The position numbers and the translations under genes are program-made. Positions 1 to 7,099 of a stretch of 18,811 nucleotides of DNA are shown piece by piece. How positions within the stretch are numbered: the stretch's first letter is position 1; each line of letters opens with the position of its first letter. Source of the DNA: Bacteroidales bacterium (GTDB lineage: Bacteria; Bacteroidota; Bacteroidia; Bacteroidales; UBA10428); NCBI GenBank assembly GCA_030626465.1, contig DAOUOU010000026.1, forward strand, positions 1 to 18,811, written 5' to 3'. The notes below the pieces were generated by a model, which was given only the letters and a program-made list of their open reading frames with translations, was not told the origin of the DNA and made no database searches.

Positions 1-1107
1 ACAGTAGAAGAAGGTGTTGAAGATGCAATTAAGGGAGAGGGGGAAAAAGAAGCCTCAAAAGGAAATGATCAGGAAGTGAAAGACCAGAATACTTCAGGTT
101 CAAAAACAGAAGATTCTGCAACCAAAGCAAACTCAGGCCAGGATCAGGAAGATGAAGTGCCGAAATTAACATGGAGCAAATATGATTTTGTGCCGGGTGA
201 TAAAGTAATCTTCGAAGATAATCTTGTTAACGAAGAAAACGGCGAGTTTCCTTCACGCTGGGATTTAAATCAAGGCAATATTGAGGTTGCTAATTTTGGT
301 GGCGAAAATGTCATTATGCTCCGGGGTGGTAGTCCCACAATAGTTCCCTACATCAAAGATTCACAAAACGATTACTTACCTGAGGTCTTTACGGTAGAGT
401 TTGATGTTTATATTAATACGAGCACAGTTGATATCTATTTTTGGGATCGGAAAAACCAGAAAAGAGCCAGTGGTGATCAGAATAGATTGCAGGTTACCTA
501 CAATCATATGCGAGTATTCAATGCTTCCAGCTATCATCCCTCTAAAGAGTTGAAAAAAAGAAGATGGATGCATGTTTCCATCGCCCATACAAATGGAAAG
601 CTGAAAACCTATATGGACGATACCCGTCTAATTAATATCCCACATCTTGATTTCAATCCCATGGGTATCTCCATACATTACTATTCTGCCAGCGATCAAA
701 ATTTGCTTTACATCAAGAATGTCAGAATTGCTGAGGGTGGGATAAAATATTACGATCGTATTTTACAGGATGGGAAGATTGTTTCAAACGGAATACGGTT
801 TGAGATAGGTAAAGCTACCCTCAGACCAGAATCGATGGGTGTGATCAATGAAATATACGAATTATTGTCGGAACACCCCGAACTAAAGTTCAGTGTTGAT
901 GGGCATACCGATAGTGATGGGGATGATGCCTTTAACCAGAAGTTATCGGAAGAAAGAGCTGAAACGGTTATGAAAACCTTGGTTCATCTGGGTATTTCTA
1001 AAGACCGCTTGAGCAGCAAAGGATTTGGAGAGAGCAAACCAATCGATACAAATGGCACGGCCGAGGGCAAGGCAAATAACCGAAGGGTAGAATTTGTAAA
1101 AATATAA
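1..1107 (+). CDS. OmpA-family envelope protein with concanavalin-like domain (5' partial)
   Basis: The frame is open from base 1, so the true start lies upstream; 368 residues are visible. Order, numbered from the window edge: an acidic, low-complexity linker (about 1-55), a beta-rich LamG/concanavalin-like region (about 71-244), then an OmpA C-terminal peptidoglycan-binding domain (about 265-368). The last domain shows the hallmark GHTDSDGDDAFNQKLSEERA with the Asp (304) and Arg (319) expected to bind diaminopimelate, and ends RRVEFVKI before TAA. The family anchors outer-membrane or periplasmic proteins to the cell wall; what the LamG-like part binds cannot be told. A GTG at 76 could be read as a start, but the linker continues in frame upstream with the same composition, so the gene is most likely cut by the window edge. 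A 3' stump of a second OmpA gene lies at 2166-2291, suggesting a former tandem pair. Confidence 0.9.
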   Translation, partial: TVEEGVEDAIKGEGEKEASKGNDQEVKDQNTSGSKTEDSATKANSGQDQEDEVPKLTWSKYDFVPGDKVIFEDNLVNEENGEFPSRWDLNQGNIEVANFGGENVIMLRGGSPTIVPYIKDSQNDYLPEVFTVEFDVYINTSTVDIYFWDRKNQKRASGDQNRLQVTYNHMRVFNASSYHPSKELKKRRWMHVSIAHTNGKLKTYMDDTRLINIPHLDFNPMGISIHYYSASDQNLLYIKNVRIAEGGIKYYDRILQDGKIVSNGIRFEIGKATLRPESMGVINEIYELLSEHPELKFSVDGHTDSDGDDAFNQKLSEERAETVMKTLVHLGISKDRLSSKGFGESKPIDTNGTAEGKANNRRVEFVKI

Positions 1108-1245
1108 TTTTATCGAAGCATGAATAGTTACAATTATAAAAAGAGGCATCTTGTTAGTCCGGCACTTCATCAGATAACTGCAGCAACAGTATACATTTCG
1201 TTAGTTCGAAATGGCATTTTAAAAACTATATTTTAAACAAACCAA

Positions 1246-1251
1246 AGGAGG
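1246..1251 (+). promoter_or_regulatory. Strong Shine-Dalgarno AGGAGG
   Basis: A perfect AGGAGG lies 7 bases before the ATG at 1259. It decides the start of the lipoprotein gene. Bacteroidota genes usually lack such sites, and most other genes in this window do. Confidence 0.75.
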
Positions 1252-1258
1252 AAATTCC

Positions 1259-2170
1259 ATGAAACGTATTCAAATAGTTTTTATTGGTGTTTTCATTATG
1301 TTTTTCTTTAGTTGTTCAAAAGACAAAGACAATAATGATGAGCTTATTCCTTCAGGGAATAACGATAGTATTATGATCGACATATTATCCGAAGTATCGG
1401 GTGATCAAAAGACTTTTATGGATATTGCACCCATTCCTATTCAGGCTGAATTGTACGATTTTGCTGAGGTTGATACCAATTTTCAGACAGTTTTAGATGT
1501 TATTGAGAACTTCAATGACATGATAGAAAATCCCGGAATTTTACTGGGGACTTCTTTAAAATCGACTCAAGCAGTTAATTGGGATCCCAAAGGATGTGAG
1601 GAATTTGGTACTATATCTGTATGCACGTGGGAGTTAGATCAGGGTGACTATATGTATAGAGTGGAACAGACCATGGAAAGCACTACAGGAAGTGTAACGC
1701 TCGAAACTTTTATAAGTGGAACATACGATGGTGTTTTTTATGGAGAGCTCGGTGAAGATTTTTATCTTATTTCTGATTGGATAATCACGTTTAATGGCCT
1801 TCAGACTTGGATAATGATATATTTTGCACCTACACATGAAGGTGTATATGGTGAACCTGTTTTTTCATATCTCTATGCTGTTGGTGAAGGGCGTACTATT
1901 TACACTCCATGGGGTGGAAGCGAATTAATTATGAATGTTAGTTATCAAAATATTATATATACCTGGGATGGAATTAACGGCCACCATGAATCAATTTTAT
2001 CACTCATGGAATGGGAGGGCGATTTGTTAACAACTGTTGTTGGAACTTATTGTATAAACTATGAGTCGTTAAGACCAACATACAGTTCAACGTATAACTT
2101 TGATGATCATGAAGGCGCATGGTGCTCATATGACTGTGATGGAATTCCCATTAACTGCGGCTCATATTAA
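1259..2170 (+). CDS. Hypothetical lipoprotein, probably outer-membrane/surface
   Basis: A 303-residue protein I do not recognise. The N-terminus is a signal peptide (a hydrophobic run after MKRIQ) ending in a lipobox-like FFFSC with Cys19, so lipidation is expected. The residues after Cys are S-K-D-K-D-N-N-D, resembling the acidic lipoprotein export signal of Bacteroidota that sends lipoproteins to the cell surface. The mature part is rich in aromatics, Gly and Thr, and beta-strand-like, with cysteine pairs (for example near 113 and 118) and a Cys-rich C-terminus, suggesting disulfides. A perfect AGGAGG supports the start. The stop codon at 2168-2170 sits exactly where homology to an OmpA C-terminus begins in another frame, so the gene or its 3' end looks joined to a remnant. 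The last residues could be altered by that junction. No function is assigned. Confidence 0.8.
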   Translation: MKRIQIVFIGVFIMFFFSCSKDKDNNDELIPSGNNDSIMIDILSEVSGDQKTFMDIAPIPIQAELYDFAEVDTNFQTVLDVIENFNDMIENPGILLGTSLKSTQAVNWDPKGCEEFGTISVCTWELDQGDYMYRVEQTMESTTGSVTLETFISGTYDGVFYGELGEDFYLISDWIITFNGLQTWIMIYFAPTHEGVYGEPVFSYLYAVGEGRTIYTPWGGSELIMNVSYQNIIYTWDGINGHHESILSLMEWEGDLLTTVVGTYCINYESLRPTYSSTYNFDDHEGAWCSYDCDGIPINCGSY

Positions 2171-2291
2171 TATGGGCATTGCTAAAGACAGGTTTGCGTC
2201 AAAAGGTTTTGGAGAATCTGTTCCGGTGGCTTCAAATGATACCCCGGAAGGAAGAGCTAACCACCGCAGAGTTGAATTTGTAAAAATGTAA
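2166..2291 (+). pseudogene. 3' stump of a second OmpA-family gene
   Basis: In the frame ending at TAA 2289-2291 the sequence reads NMGIAKDRFASKGFGESVPV and ends RANHRRVEFVKM. It aligns without gaps to the last about 40 residues of the intact OmpA gene at 1-1107 (LGISKDRLSSKGFGES... RRVEFVKI). Nothing upstream of about 2166 in any frame looks like the rest of the OmpA domain; that DNA is the 3' end of the lipoprotein gene. The stump therefore lacks its N-terminus, the HTD motif and a start. An ATG at 2100 opens the frame, but its first 20 or so codons are the lipoprotein gene read out of frame. The protein similarity with clear nucleotide divergence indicates an old paralogue rather than a fresh duplication. 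The stop is 5 bases before the next gene, so the lost gene was probably its operon partner. Confidence 0.8.
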
Positions 2292-2296
2292 ATACA

Positions 2297-2722
2297 ATGC
2301 AGACAAAATCATTGCTTGCAGTTCTGATCTTAGTTTTGTCGACACTTATTATCCATGCTCAGGATTGTGCAGAAAAAGATGCCTACACTCCTGCAAGAGG
2401 TACGGATGAAAGAAAAGCAATACTCGATGCTCTGCGTGAAAAAATGTATAAGATACACCAAATAAAAGTTAATTTTGTTGTGAACTATATGAAAGTATAT
2501 GATGGGTGGGCATGGTTGCATACCCATCCTAAGGATGCAAATGGTCCAAACAGATATGAGGATATTCTGGCACTTATCCATAAAGAAGAAGGTGCATGGA
2601 TAATACTGGAGATACCATGCGGAGAGGAGGACAATCCCGATTGTATCACCAGTGAGAATTATTACCAGGGTCTGATAAGCAGACATCCCGGGCTTCCGGC
2701 ATGTATTTTGCCAATAAACTGA
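2297..2722 (+). CDS. Small secreted/periplasmic hypothetical protein
   Basis: A 141-residue protein with a clear signal peptide (MQTKSLLAVLILVLSTLIIHAQ, cleavage probably after HAQ). The mature part starts with a Cys and carries ERKAILDALREKM, then a beta region with KVYDGWAWLHTHP and WIILEIPCGEED. The pattern 'RKAILDALR ... V ... W-A-(W/F) ... W ... I' is that of a widespread family of small periplasmic proteins of unknown function seen in Bacteroidota and Proteobacteria; this is from memory of the family, not a search. Four Cys residues in the mature part suggest disulfides. It starts 5 bases after the stop of the OmpA stump and is followed by a strong terminator, so it is the last gene of the left-hand transcription unit. 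Confidence 0.8.
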   Translation: MQTKSLLAVLILVLSTLIIHAQDCAEKDAYTPARGTDERKAILDALREKMYKIHQIKVNFVVNYMKVYDGWAWLHTHPKDANGPNRYEDILALIHKEEGAWIILEIPCGEEDNPDCITSENYYQGLISRHPGLPACILPIN

Positions 2723-2818
2723 TACGATTTTACTAATTAAAAACTTAGCACAAATGAAAATATTTTACTCTGCATCACTCGAATCGTTAGGATGTTTAAA
2801 ACCATGAAAAGTGCGAGA

Positions 2819-2850
2819 AAAAACAGGGGCTCAAAGGCCCCTGTTTTTTA
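2819..2850 (+). terminator. Rho-independent terminator, probably bidirectional
   Basis: AAAAAACAGGGGC pairs with GCCCCTGTTTTTT around a 6-base loop (TCAAAG), a 13-bp stem with a T-run on the plus side and, by symmetry, on the minus side. It can end both the plus-strand unit stopping at 2722 and the minus-strand gene ending at 2929. Confidence 0.93.
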
Positions 2851-2928
2851 TTGGTAATACAATTGTCATTAACCAATGATTCACTTCATCCGAATTTGAT
2901 TGATTGTATAATAGCAAAGTGTTGTTGG

Positions 2929-3249
2929 TCAGTCAAATTTATGTACCCTGCAACCGGCTTCATTCACGACCCATCCGAAAAATTGTATATTTGAAAAATG
3001 CCTCACGTATTCCCTGAGGGTATCATTCTGTTCTTGATTATCATTCAGACTGGTTTCTATAACTATGATAGACGAGTGTTCCTCTTTTATTGCATAGATG
3101 TCCGGTATATAACCTTCAAATTCAGGTGGAGGATTAAAACCCGGAATATGATCGGCCATAACATACCATCCATTCATTTTTAAACTCATTGCTTCACGGT
3201 AAATGCCCTTACTATGTGCTGCCTGCCCTGTTATACTGCGTATTTCCAT
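2929..3249 (-). CDS. Small protein resembling a PD-(D/E)XK nuclease/resolvase fold
   Basis: A 106-residue soluble protein with no signal peptide. I cannot place it in a named family. An N-terminal helix (HSKGIYREAMSLKMNGW, about 12-28) is followed by strands holding P49-D50 and then IIVIE65-T-S. The layout 'helix with Glu19, GW.V, PD, hydrophobic strand with E-x-(K/S)' is that of the PD-(D/E)XK nuclease superfamily, as in Holliday-junction-resolvase-like proteins. The usual Lys two residues after the Glu is Ser67 here, so catalysis is doubtful. Another reading is a small structural or DNA-binding derivative of the fold. It stands alone, bounded by the terminator at 2819-2850 and a divergent intergenic region. 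Existence as a gene is fairly sure from its length and good codon sense; function is weakly supported. Confidence 0.65.
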   Translation of the reverse strand: MEIRSITGQAAHSKGIYREAMSLKMNGWYVMADHIPGFNPPPEFEGYIPDIYAIKEEHSSIIVIETSLNDNQEQNDTLREYVRHFSNIQFFGWVVNEAGCRVHKFD

Positions 3250-3382
3250 TCGTTTTTACCCAAATAAATATTAGTACAAGTTCTACAACTGTATACGAAT
3301 TTTACACAAGTTTGTTAAAGAAAATTCCAATAAAATATCAAATAAAATAACTTTTTTTGAAATAGACATACGAATACAAAAG

Positions 3383-3396
3383 ATACCATTTGGTAT
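3383..3396. promoter_or_regulatory. 14-bp palindrome, possible operator
   Basis: ATACCATTTGGTAT is a perfect inverted repeat (6-bp arms, 2-base centre) in the divergent gap between the genes at 3249 and 3454, about 58 bases before the ATG at 3454. A regulator site is plausible, but no regulator is nearby. Confidence 0.3.
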
Positions 3397-3453
3397 GCAA
3401 GAGAGTAGGATTTATTTTTTAACTTGGACCGGGAATAATAATTTTAATTCATC

Positions 3454-3693
3454 ATGAAAAAAAGCAAAACAGGGTATTTCATTGTAGCGAGCGCTATAGT
3501 CTGGGGTGCAGTTCTAATCGGCTGTGGACTGGTTCTAAAAGGTACTCCATATAATGAAAAAGTCAGTTTCATTATCATGGCCGGAATCGTCATCCATTTG
3601 TTGGTTTTATGGATTCCTTTCGGAAATCAACTGCGAACAAAAAATGATACGACTTCGAAAACAGATCATCCGGATCCTGAAGATAAATCATAA
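3454..3693 (+). CDS. Small membrane protein with two transmembrane helices
   Basis: A 79-residue protein of unknown function. Two hydrophobic segments are visible: YFIVASAIVWGAVLIGCGLV (about 8-27) and VSFIIMAGIVIHLLVLWIPF (about 38-57), joined by a short polar loop (KGTPYNEK). A charged, hydrophilic C-terminal tail of about 20 residues follows. The positively charged N-terminus (MKKSK) and the basic, Asp/Ser-rich tail suggest both ends are cytosolic. Its stop lies 26 bases before the GH10 gene, so the two are probably co-transcribed. No functional link to the glycosidase can be read from the sequence. Confidence 0.75.
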   Translation: MKKSKTGYFIVASAIVWGAVLIGCGLVLKGTPYNEKVSFIIMAGIVIHLLVLWIPFGNQLRTKNDTTSKTDHPDPEDKS

Positions 3694-3706
3694 AAGCTAA
3701 GAATTA

Positions 3707-3712
3707 AGGAGG
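3707..3712 (+). promoter_or_regulatory. Strong Shine-Dalgarno AGGAGG
   Basis: A perfect AGGAGG lies 7 bases before the ATG at 3720, the same spacing as at 1246-1259. It fixes the start of the GH10 gene. Confidence 0.75.
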
Positions 3713-3719
3713 ATAAATT

Positions 3720-4958
3720 ATGAAAACAAAGTCAATTAGTTTACTTGTAATTCTGATTACAATAGTTACTTATAATGGTTCAACACAGGATAGCATTTCA
3801 GCAAAACTCACACAGTCTGCCATTGACACCCGTATATCAGAAATACGAATGGGTGAAATTATTATTCATGCTGAACCGGGTGCTAAGGTAAAGGTTGAAC
3901 AGATAAGACACGAATTCCTCTTCGGTACAGCCATTCCCAACGAAGTAGCGGAGAATGCAGAGAATGCACTCTCAGAGGAAGACAGGGCAATGTATCTCAA
4001 AATCCTTTCCGAAAACTTTAATTACGCAGTACATGAAAATGCATTGAAATGGTACGACTGCGAAAAAGAAGAGAATATTGTTGATTACTCCGTAGCAGAC
4101 AGAATCTGGGAGCTGTGTAATGAAAGGAATATACCCATGCGCGGGCACTGTGTTTTCTGGGCAAAAGACAAATACATAATGCCCTGGCTATACGAGCTGA
4201 ACAATGATGAGCTTCGAGCAGCTATTCACAGTCGTGCCACCAGTGTAGCAAACCATTATAAGGGCCGCATTGAAGAGTTTGACCTGAACAATGAAATGAT
4301 CCATGGTGATTTCTTCCGTCGTCGGCTTGGGTATGGTATTGTTAATGAAATGGCCCTGATGGTCAAAGCCGAAAATCCGAATGCTAAGTTGTATGTAAAT
4401 GATTATGGCGTTCTCGATATAGGTTACAATGATGATACGTATATTCTGCAAATTCAAAACCTGCTTGCAAACGGCGTACCCGTCGATGGTATTGGTTGCC
4501 AGGCCCACCTTGCTCATGCCTCTCCCACTGTCACCCCGGCAGAGCATGTTCAGAGAACGCTTGATAAACTCGCAAAATTCGATCTTCCTATCAAGATCAC
4601 AGAAGCCCTGTTCATCTTTGACGATGAAGAAACCAGGGTTAGAGAACTAAAAAAGCTATTGCCTATATATTTTGCACACCCCAGTGTTGAAGCAATAGTA
4701 ATCTGGGGTTTCTGGGAGGGATCGCACTGGGTGCCGAATACAGCCATGTGGAAAAAAGATTTCACTGCCACTCCTCAGGCCGAGGCTTATCGAACGCTTG
4801 TTTTTGACAGGTGGTGGACACAGATTACAGACCAGGCCGATGACAAAGGGATACTGAAAGCGAGAGCTTTTTATGGTGATTACACCATTACTTCAGGTGG
4901 AGTGACTAAGAAAGTTACTCTTGGCAAAGAGGATGGATCAATAGAAGTGATGTTTTAA
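3720..4958 (+). CDS. Secreted GH10 glycosidase, probable endo-1,4-beta-xylanase
   Basis: A 412-residue protein with a signal peptide (about 1-22). A short beta-rich lead (about 42-72, ending RHEFLFGTA) precedes the GH10 TIM barrel (about 70-365). The acid/base is Glu192 in DLNNEMIHGDF and the nucleophile Glu295 in IKITEALF. Also visible are RGH (141-143), YVNDYG (225-230), GIGCQAHL (257-264) and IWGFWEGSHW (328-337). The NNEM-H-DFF-RLG and RGHCVFW wording matches the plant-like branch of GH10, also found in Planctomycetes and Verrucomicrobia, more than the classic bacterial form, where the nucleophile motif is ITELD. The last about 45 residues form a small extra beta segment. GH10 enzymes cut xylan backbones with retention; substrate was not tested here. 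It follows a small membrane protein by 26 bases. The pentonate operon at 7662-13276 is a possible consumer of products, though xylose would first need oxidation. Confidence 0.9.
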   Translation: MKTKSISLLVILITIVTYNGSTQDSISAKLTQSAIDTRISEIRMGEIIIHAEPGAKVKVEQIRHEFLFGTAIPNEVAENAENALSEEDRAMYLKILSENFNYAVHENALKWYDCEKEENIVDYSVADRIWELCNERNIPMRGHCVFWAKDKYIMPWLYELNNDELRAAIHSRATSVANHYKGRIEEFDLNNEMIHGDFFRRRLGYGIVNEMALMVKAENPNAKLYVNDYGVLDIGYNDDTYILQIQNLLANGVPVDGIGCQAHLAHASPTVTPAEHVQRTLDKLAKFDLPIKITEALFIFDDEETRVRELKKLLPIYFAHPSVEAIVIWGFWEGSHWVPNTAMWKKDFTATPQAEAYRTLVFDRWWTQITDQADDKGILKARAFYGDYTITSGGVTKKVTLGKEDGSIEVMF

Positions 4959-5037
4959 CATTGTATTATACTGGCACAACAAATCATATACAGCCTGTCT
5001 CTTTTCATCAGTCAGTGAACTACACTAGATAAATGCT

Positions 5038-5508
5038 ATGGAAACTATTAGATTTTCTCATACCAACATCATTGCAAAAAACTGGAGAAAACTTGCGCAG
5101 TTTTATATTGATACTTTCGGTTGTGAGCCCGTGTACCCGGAAAGGGACTTATCAGGAGAATGGATAGATAAATTAACCAATATCAATGGTGTAACAATAA
5201 AAGGAATACACTTAAAATTACCTGGTTATCATGATGGCCCTGCCCTTGAGATTTTTGAACATACACCACCTTTTCTGAGGAAAAAACATCCTGCAATCAA
5301 CCATCAGGGATTTGGACATATTGCTTTTCATACAGATGATGTTGAAAAAGTATTGAAGAAAGTACTTACCAATGGCGGGGAAAAATATGGTGAACTGGTA
5401 GAGAAGGATATAAAAGGTCTTGGAATACTGAAAGTTATCTATGTGAGGGATATAGAAGGGAACATTATAGAAATTCAACATTGGACAATAAAATCTAACC
5501 TAATATAA
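5038..5508 (+). CDS. VOC-superfamily protein (glyoxalase/dioxygenase fold)
   Basis: A 156-residue cytosolic protein with two beta-alpha-beta-beta-beta modules typical of the vicinal-oxygen-chelate fold. Candidate metal ligands lie where the family has them: His8 (SHTNI) at the start of the first module, Glu71 (ALEIFEH) at its end, His94 (GFGHIAF) opening the second, and Glu145 (NIIEIQH) closing it. The set H/E/H/E fits a lyase or isomerase metal site rather than the H/H/E of extradiol dioxygenases, so it may act on a small carbonyl or thiol adduct; the substrate is unknown. The start is ATG 5038. Its stop is 6 bases before a cupin gene and the two look co-transcribed. VOC and cupin folds are both small metal-binding folds, and such pairs are common in small-molecule degradation. 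No stronger claim is supported. Confidence 0.85.
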   Translation: METIRFSHTNIIAKNWRKLAQFYIDTFGCEPVYPERDLSGEWIDKLTNINGVTIKGIHLKLPGYHDGPALEIFEHTPPFLRKKHPAINHQGFGHIAFHTDDVEKVLKKVLTNGGEKYGELVEKDIKGLGILKVIYVRDIEGNIIEIQHWTIKSNLI

Positions 5509-5514
5509 GAAGCT

Positions 5515-5865
5515 ATGACACACAAAGAATTAAATGAGATTTATCCAAAGGAAATACAGGATCTGCCGGAAGCAGATATTCCCTTTCAGGGTGTACGTGG
5601 CTGGATATCCCAGAGCGACAACCATCAGATCGTATTTTTTGATGTGGAACCCATTGGTGAGGTAGCGGAACATTCCCACGGACCGCAATGGGGTATTGTA
5701 ATAGAGGGAGAAATGGAACTTACAATTGGAGGTATAACAAAAACCTATAAAAAGGGAGATCATTATTACATCCCTGGCGGGGTTTTACATTCAGCAAGCT
5801 TTGCATGCAGATCTCAGTTGCTTGATTTTTTTGCTGATAAAGAAAGATACAAACCTAAATCTTAA
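5515..5865 (+). CDS. Cupin-domain protein
   Basis: A 116-residue single-domain cupin. Motif 1 is EHSHGPQWGIVIEGEMEL with His53, His55 and Gln58 in the place of the usual Glu; motif 2 is GDHYYIPGGVLHSA with Gly81-Asp82 and His92. Three His ligands plus Gln would bind a divalent metal, and Gln in place of Glu is a known variant. Function in the family ranges from dioxygenase to isomerase or sugar-binding roles; no substrate can be named. It starts 6 bases after the VOC gene and ends 30 bases before a lipoprotein gene. The tight spacing makes the VOC and cupin proteins the likely functional pair. Confidence 0.85.
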   Translation: MTHKELNEIYPKEIQDLPEADIPFQGVRGWISQSDNHQIVFFDVEPIGEVAEHSHGPQWGIVIEGEMELTIGGITKTYKKGDHYYIPGGVLHSASFACRSQLLDFFADKERYKPKS

Positions 5866-5895
5866 TTTTCTTACTGTAATGTAACACATACAAAA

Positions 5896-6621
5896 ATGAA
5901 AACAATACTATCCTTCCTGCCATTCATTTGTTTCAGTCTGGTTTTTTATTCCTGTGAGACAAAAGAAACCGTAGTACCTTCGGAAAAAATAACCACACAG
6001 CAAGAAACATTTACAGACTATCATAGTATTGATGCATCCAATGCATTTACGGTCTATGTTAGTTTTTCCGAAACAGAAGAAAAAATTGAAATCGAGGCCA
6101 ATGAGAATGTACACCCGTATATTATTGTTGAGAAAGTATCCGATAAACTCATAATCAAACTAAAGGATAATATAAGCATCAAGGGATCTGCTACTCTTCA
6201 TGCATATATCACAACAAAAGAAGTGATTGAATATTCGGCCTCCGGAGCATCAAGGTTTCTTCTGTTGGATAAATTATCTGGCAAGGATGTTGGCATATGG
6301 TTGTCGGGAGCAAGTATTTTCAATGCTTATTTGGATACAGAAAGTGTAAGTGCAGATTTGAGCGGCGCATCGGTAGTTGATTTAGCCGGAAGCTCAGATC
6401 TTCTGCAAGTTAGTGCTTCAGGTGCAAGTACAGTGAGAAGCTATGCTTTCATTGTCAAAGATCTTACTATTAACCTCTCCGGTGCAAGCAATGCCTACCT
6501 GACAGTCAATGTGAAAATGGATGTTGTTGCTTCAGGAGCGAGCAACCTGTATTATAAAGGTACGGCAGTAATTAACAGCCAGGACCTTTCAGGAGGGTCG
6601 AATATTCAAAAAATGGATTGA
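5896..6621 (+). CDS. Head-GIN domain (DUF2807) lipoprotein
   Basis: A 241-residue envelope protein. The signal peptide ends LVFYSC with Cys20 as the likely lipidation site, although Phe at -3 is not the usual Leu. The mature part is a right-handed beta-helix-like domain: the tetrad SGAS recurs at about 116, 137, 156, 175, 195 and 213, with SGGS at 232, roughly every 19-20 residues. This Ser-Gly-Ala-Ser ladder is the signature of the 'putative auto-transporter adhesin, head GIN' family (DUF2807), which is abundant in Bacteroidota and has no proven function. Upstream (40-110) are the conserved 'F..I..S.A..V.V' strands of the same domain. It follows the cupin gene by 30 bases and may be its operon tail or separately expressed. 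No terminator is obvious after it. Confidence 0.9.
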   Translation: MKTILSFLPFICFSLVFYSCETKETVVPSEKITTQQETFTDYHSIDASNAFTVYVSFSETEEKIEIEANENVHPYIIVEKVSDKLIIKLKDNISIKGSATLHAYITTKEVIEYSASGASRFLLLDKLSGKDVGIWLSGASIFNAYLDTESVSADLSGASVVDLAGSSDLLQVSASGASTVRSYAFIVKDLTINLSGASNAYLTVNVKMDVVASGASNLYYKGTAVINSQDLSGGSNIQKMD

Positions 6622-7099
6622 AGGTTAACAAAATTGCTGATGATGTGAATCTGATTATTCATATATCTGGCATAAAGATATTAAATTGGCAGTAGTTAAT
6701 TTTTGAGATGAATAATCCCATGAGTAACTGAATTTAAGATTGTTTTTGCATATAACAACATACATTTCTAACTTGCCTTATAACCCAATGATTGTATTAT
6801 TTGGTGTCATAGACAGCCTGTGTGCGGTTTGGATTCTTTTAACCATGCTGTAAAAAGTATGTTTCTATAGTTCATGGTTCTGAAAGGGGATAGAACATGG
6901 AAAGTAGAAAATATGCATGTTGCAACTTTCCAGGTTCCATTGTAATACTGTCATTTCATTCCGGAAATTTTGTATCTTTAATTCAATGGAAGCGATCGGG
7001 TGATTAGAAATCAATTTCCAAAACTTCTGAAGGTGATGGATGCACAAGGTTTTGCAAGACAATAGTGAGATGTTAGTATTGATGTAATTAACTTTTGTC
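6622..7099. other. 478-base gap with no recognisable gene
   Basis: Both strands were read. The longest open frame (minus, 6865-7101) has no start context, codon sense or family likeness and was set aside. A/T-rich sequence with scattered imperfect inverted repeats, such as CATGGTTCT/AGAACATGG at about 6882-6900, but no convincing terminator or promoter. It probably holds the promoter of the gene at 7100. Confidence 0.5.

Noticed and set aside
2100..2168. Start ATG 2100 giving a 63-codon gene with an OmpA-like end
   Set aside because: Its first about 22 codons are the lipoprotein gene read out of frame; only the part from 2166 is OmpA-like. It is a stump, not a small gene.
1259..2291. Lipoprotein-OmpA fusion made by programmed frameshift at 2168
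   Set aside because: No slippery sequence or stimulatory structure is evident at the TAA, and the OmpA part lacks most of its domain, including the HTD motif.
2330..2686. 118-codon minus-strand open frame opposite the small secreted gene
   Set aside because: Shadow of the plus-strand gene, which has a signal peptide and a coherent protein; the minus reading is Cys/Phe/Tyr-rich noise.
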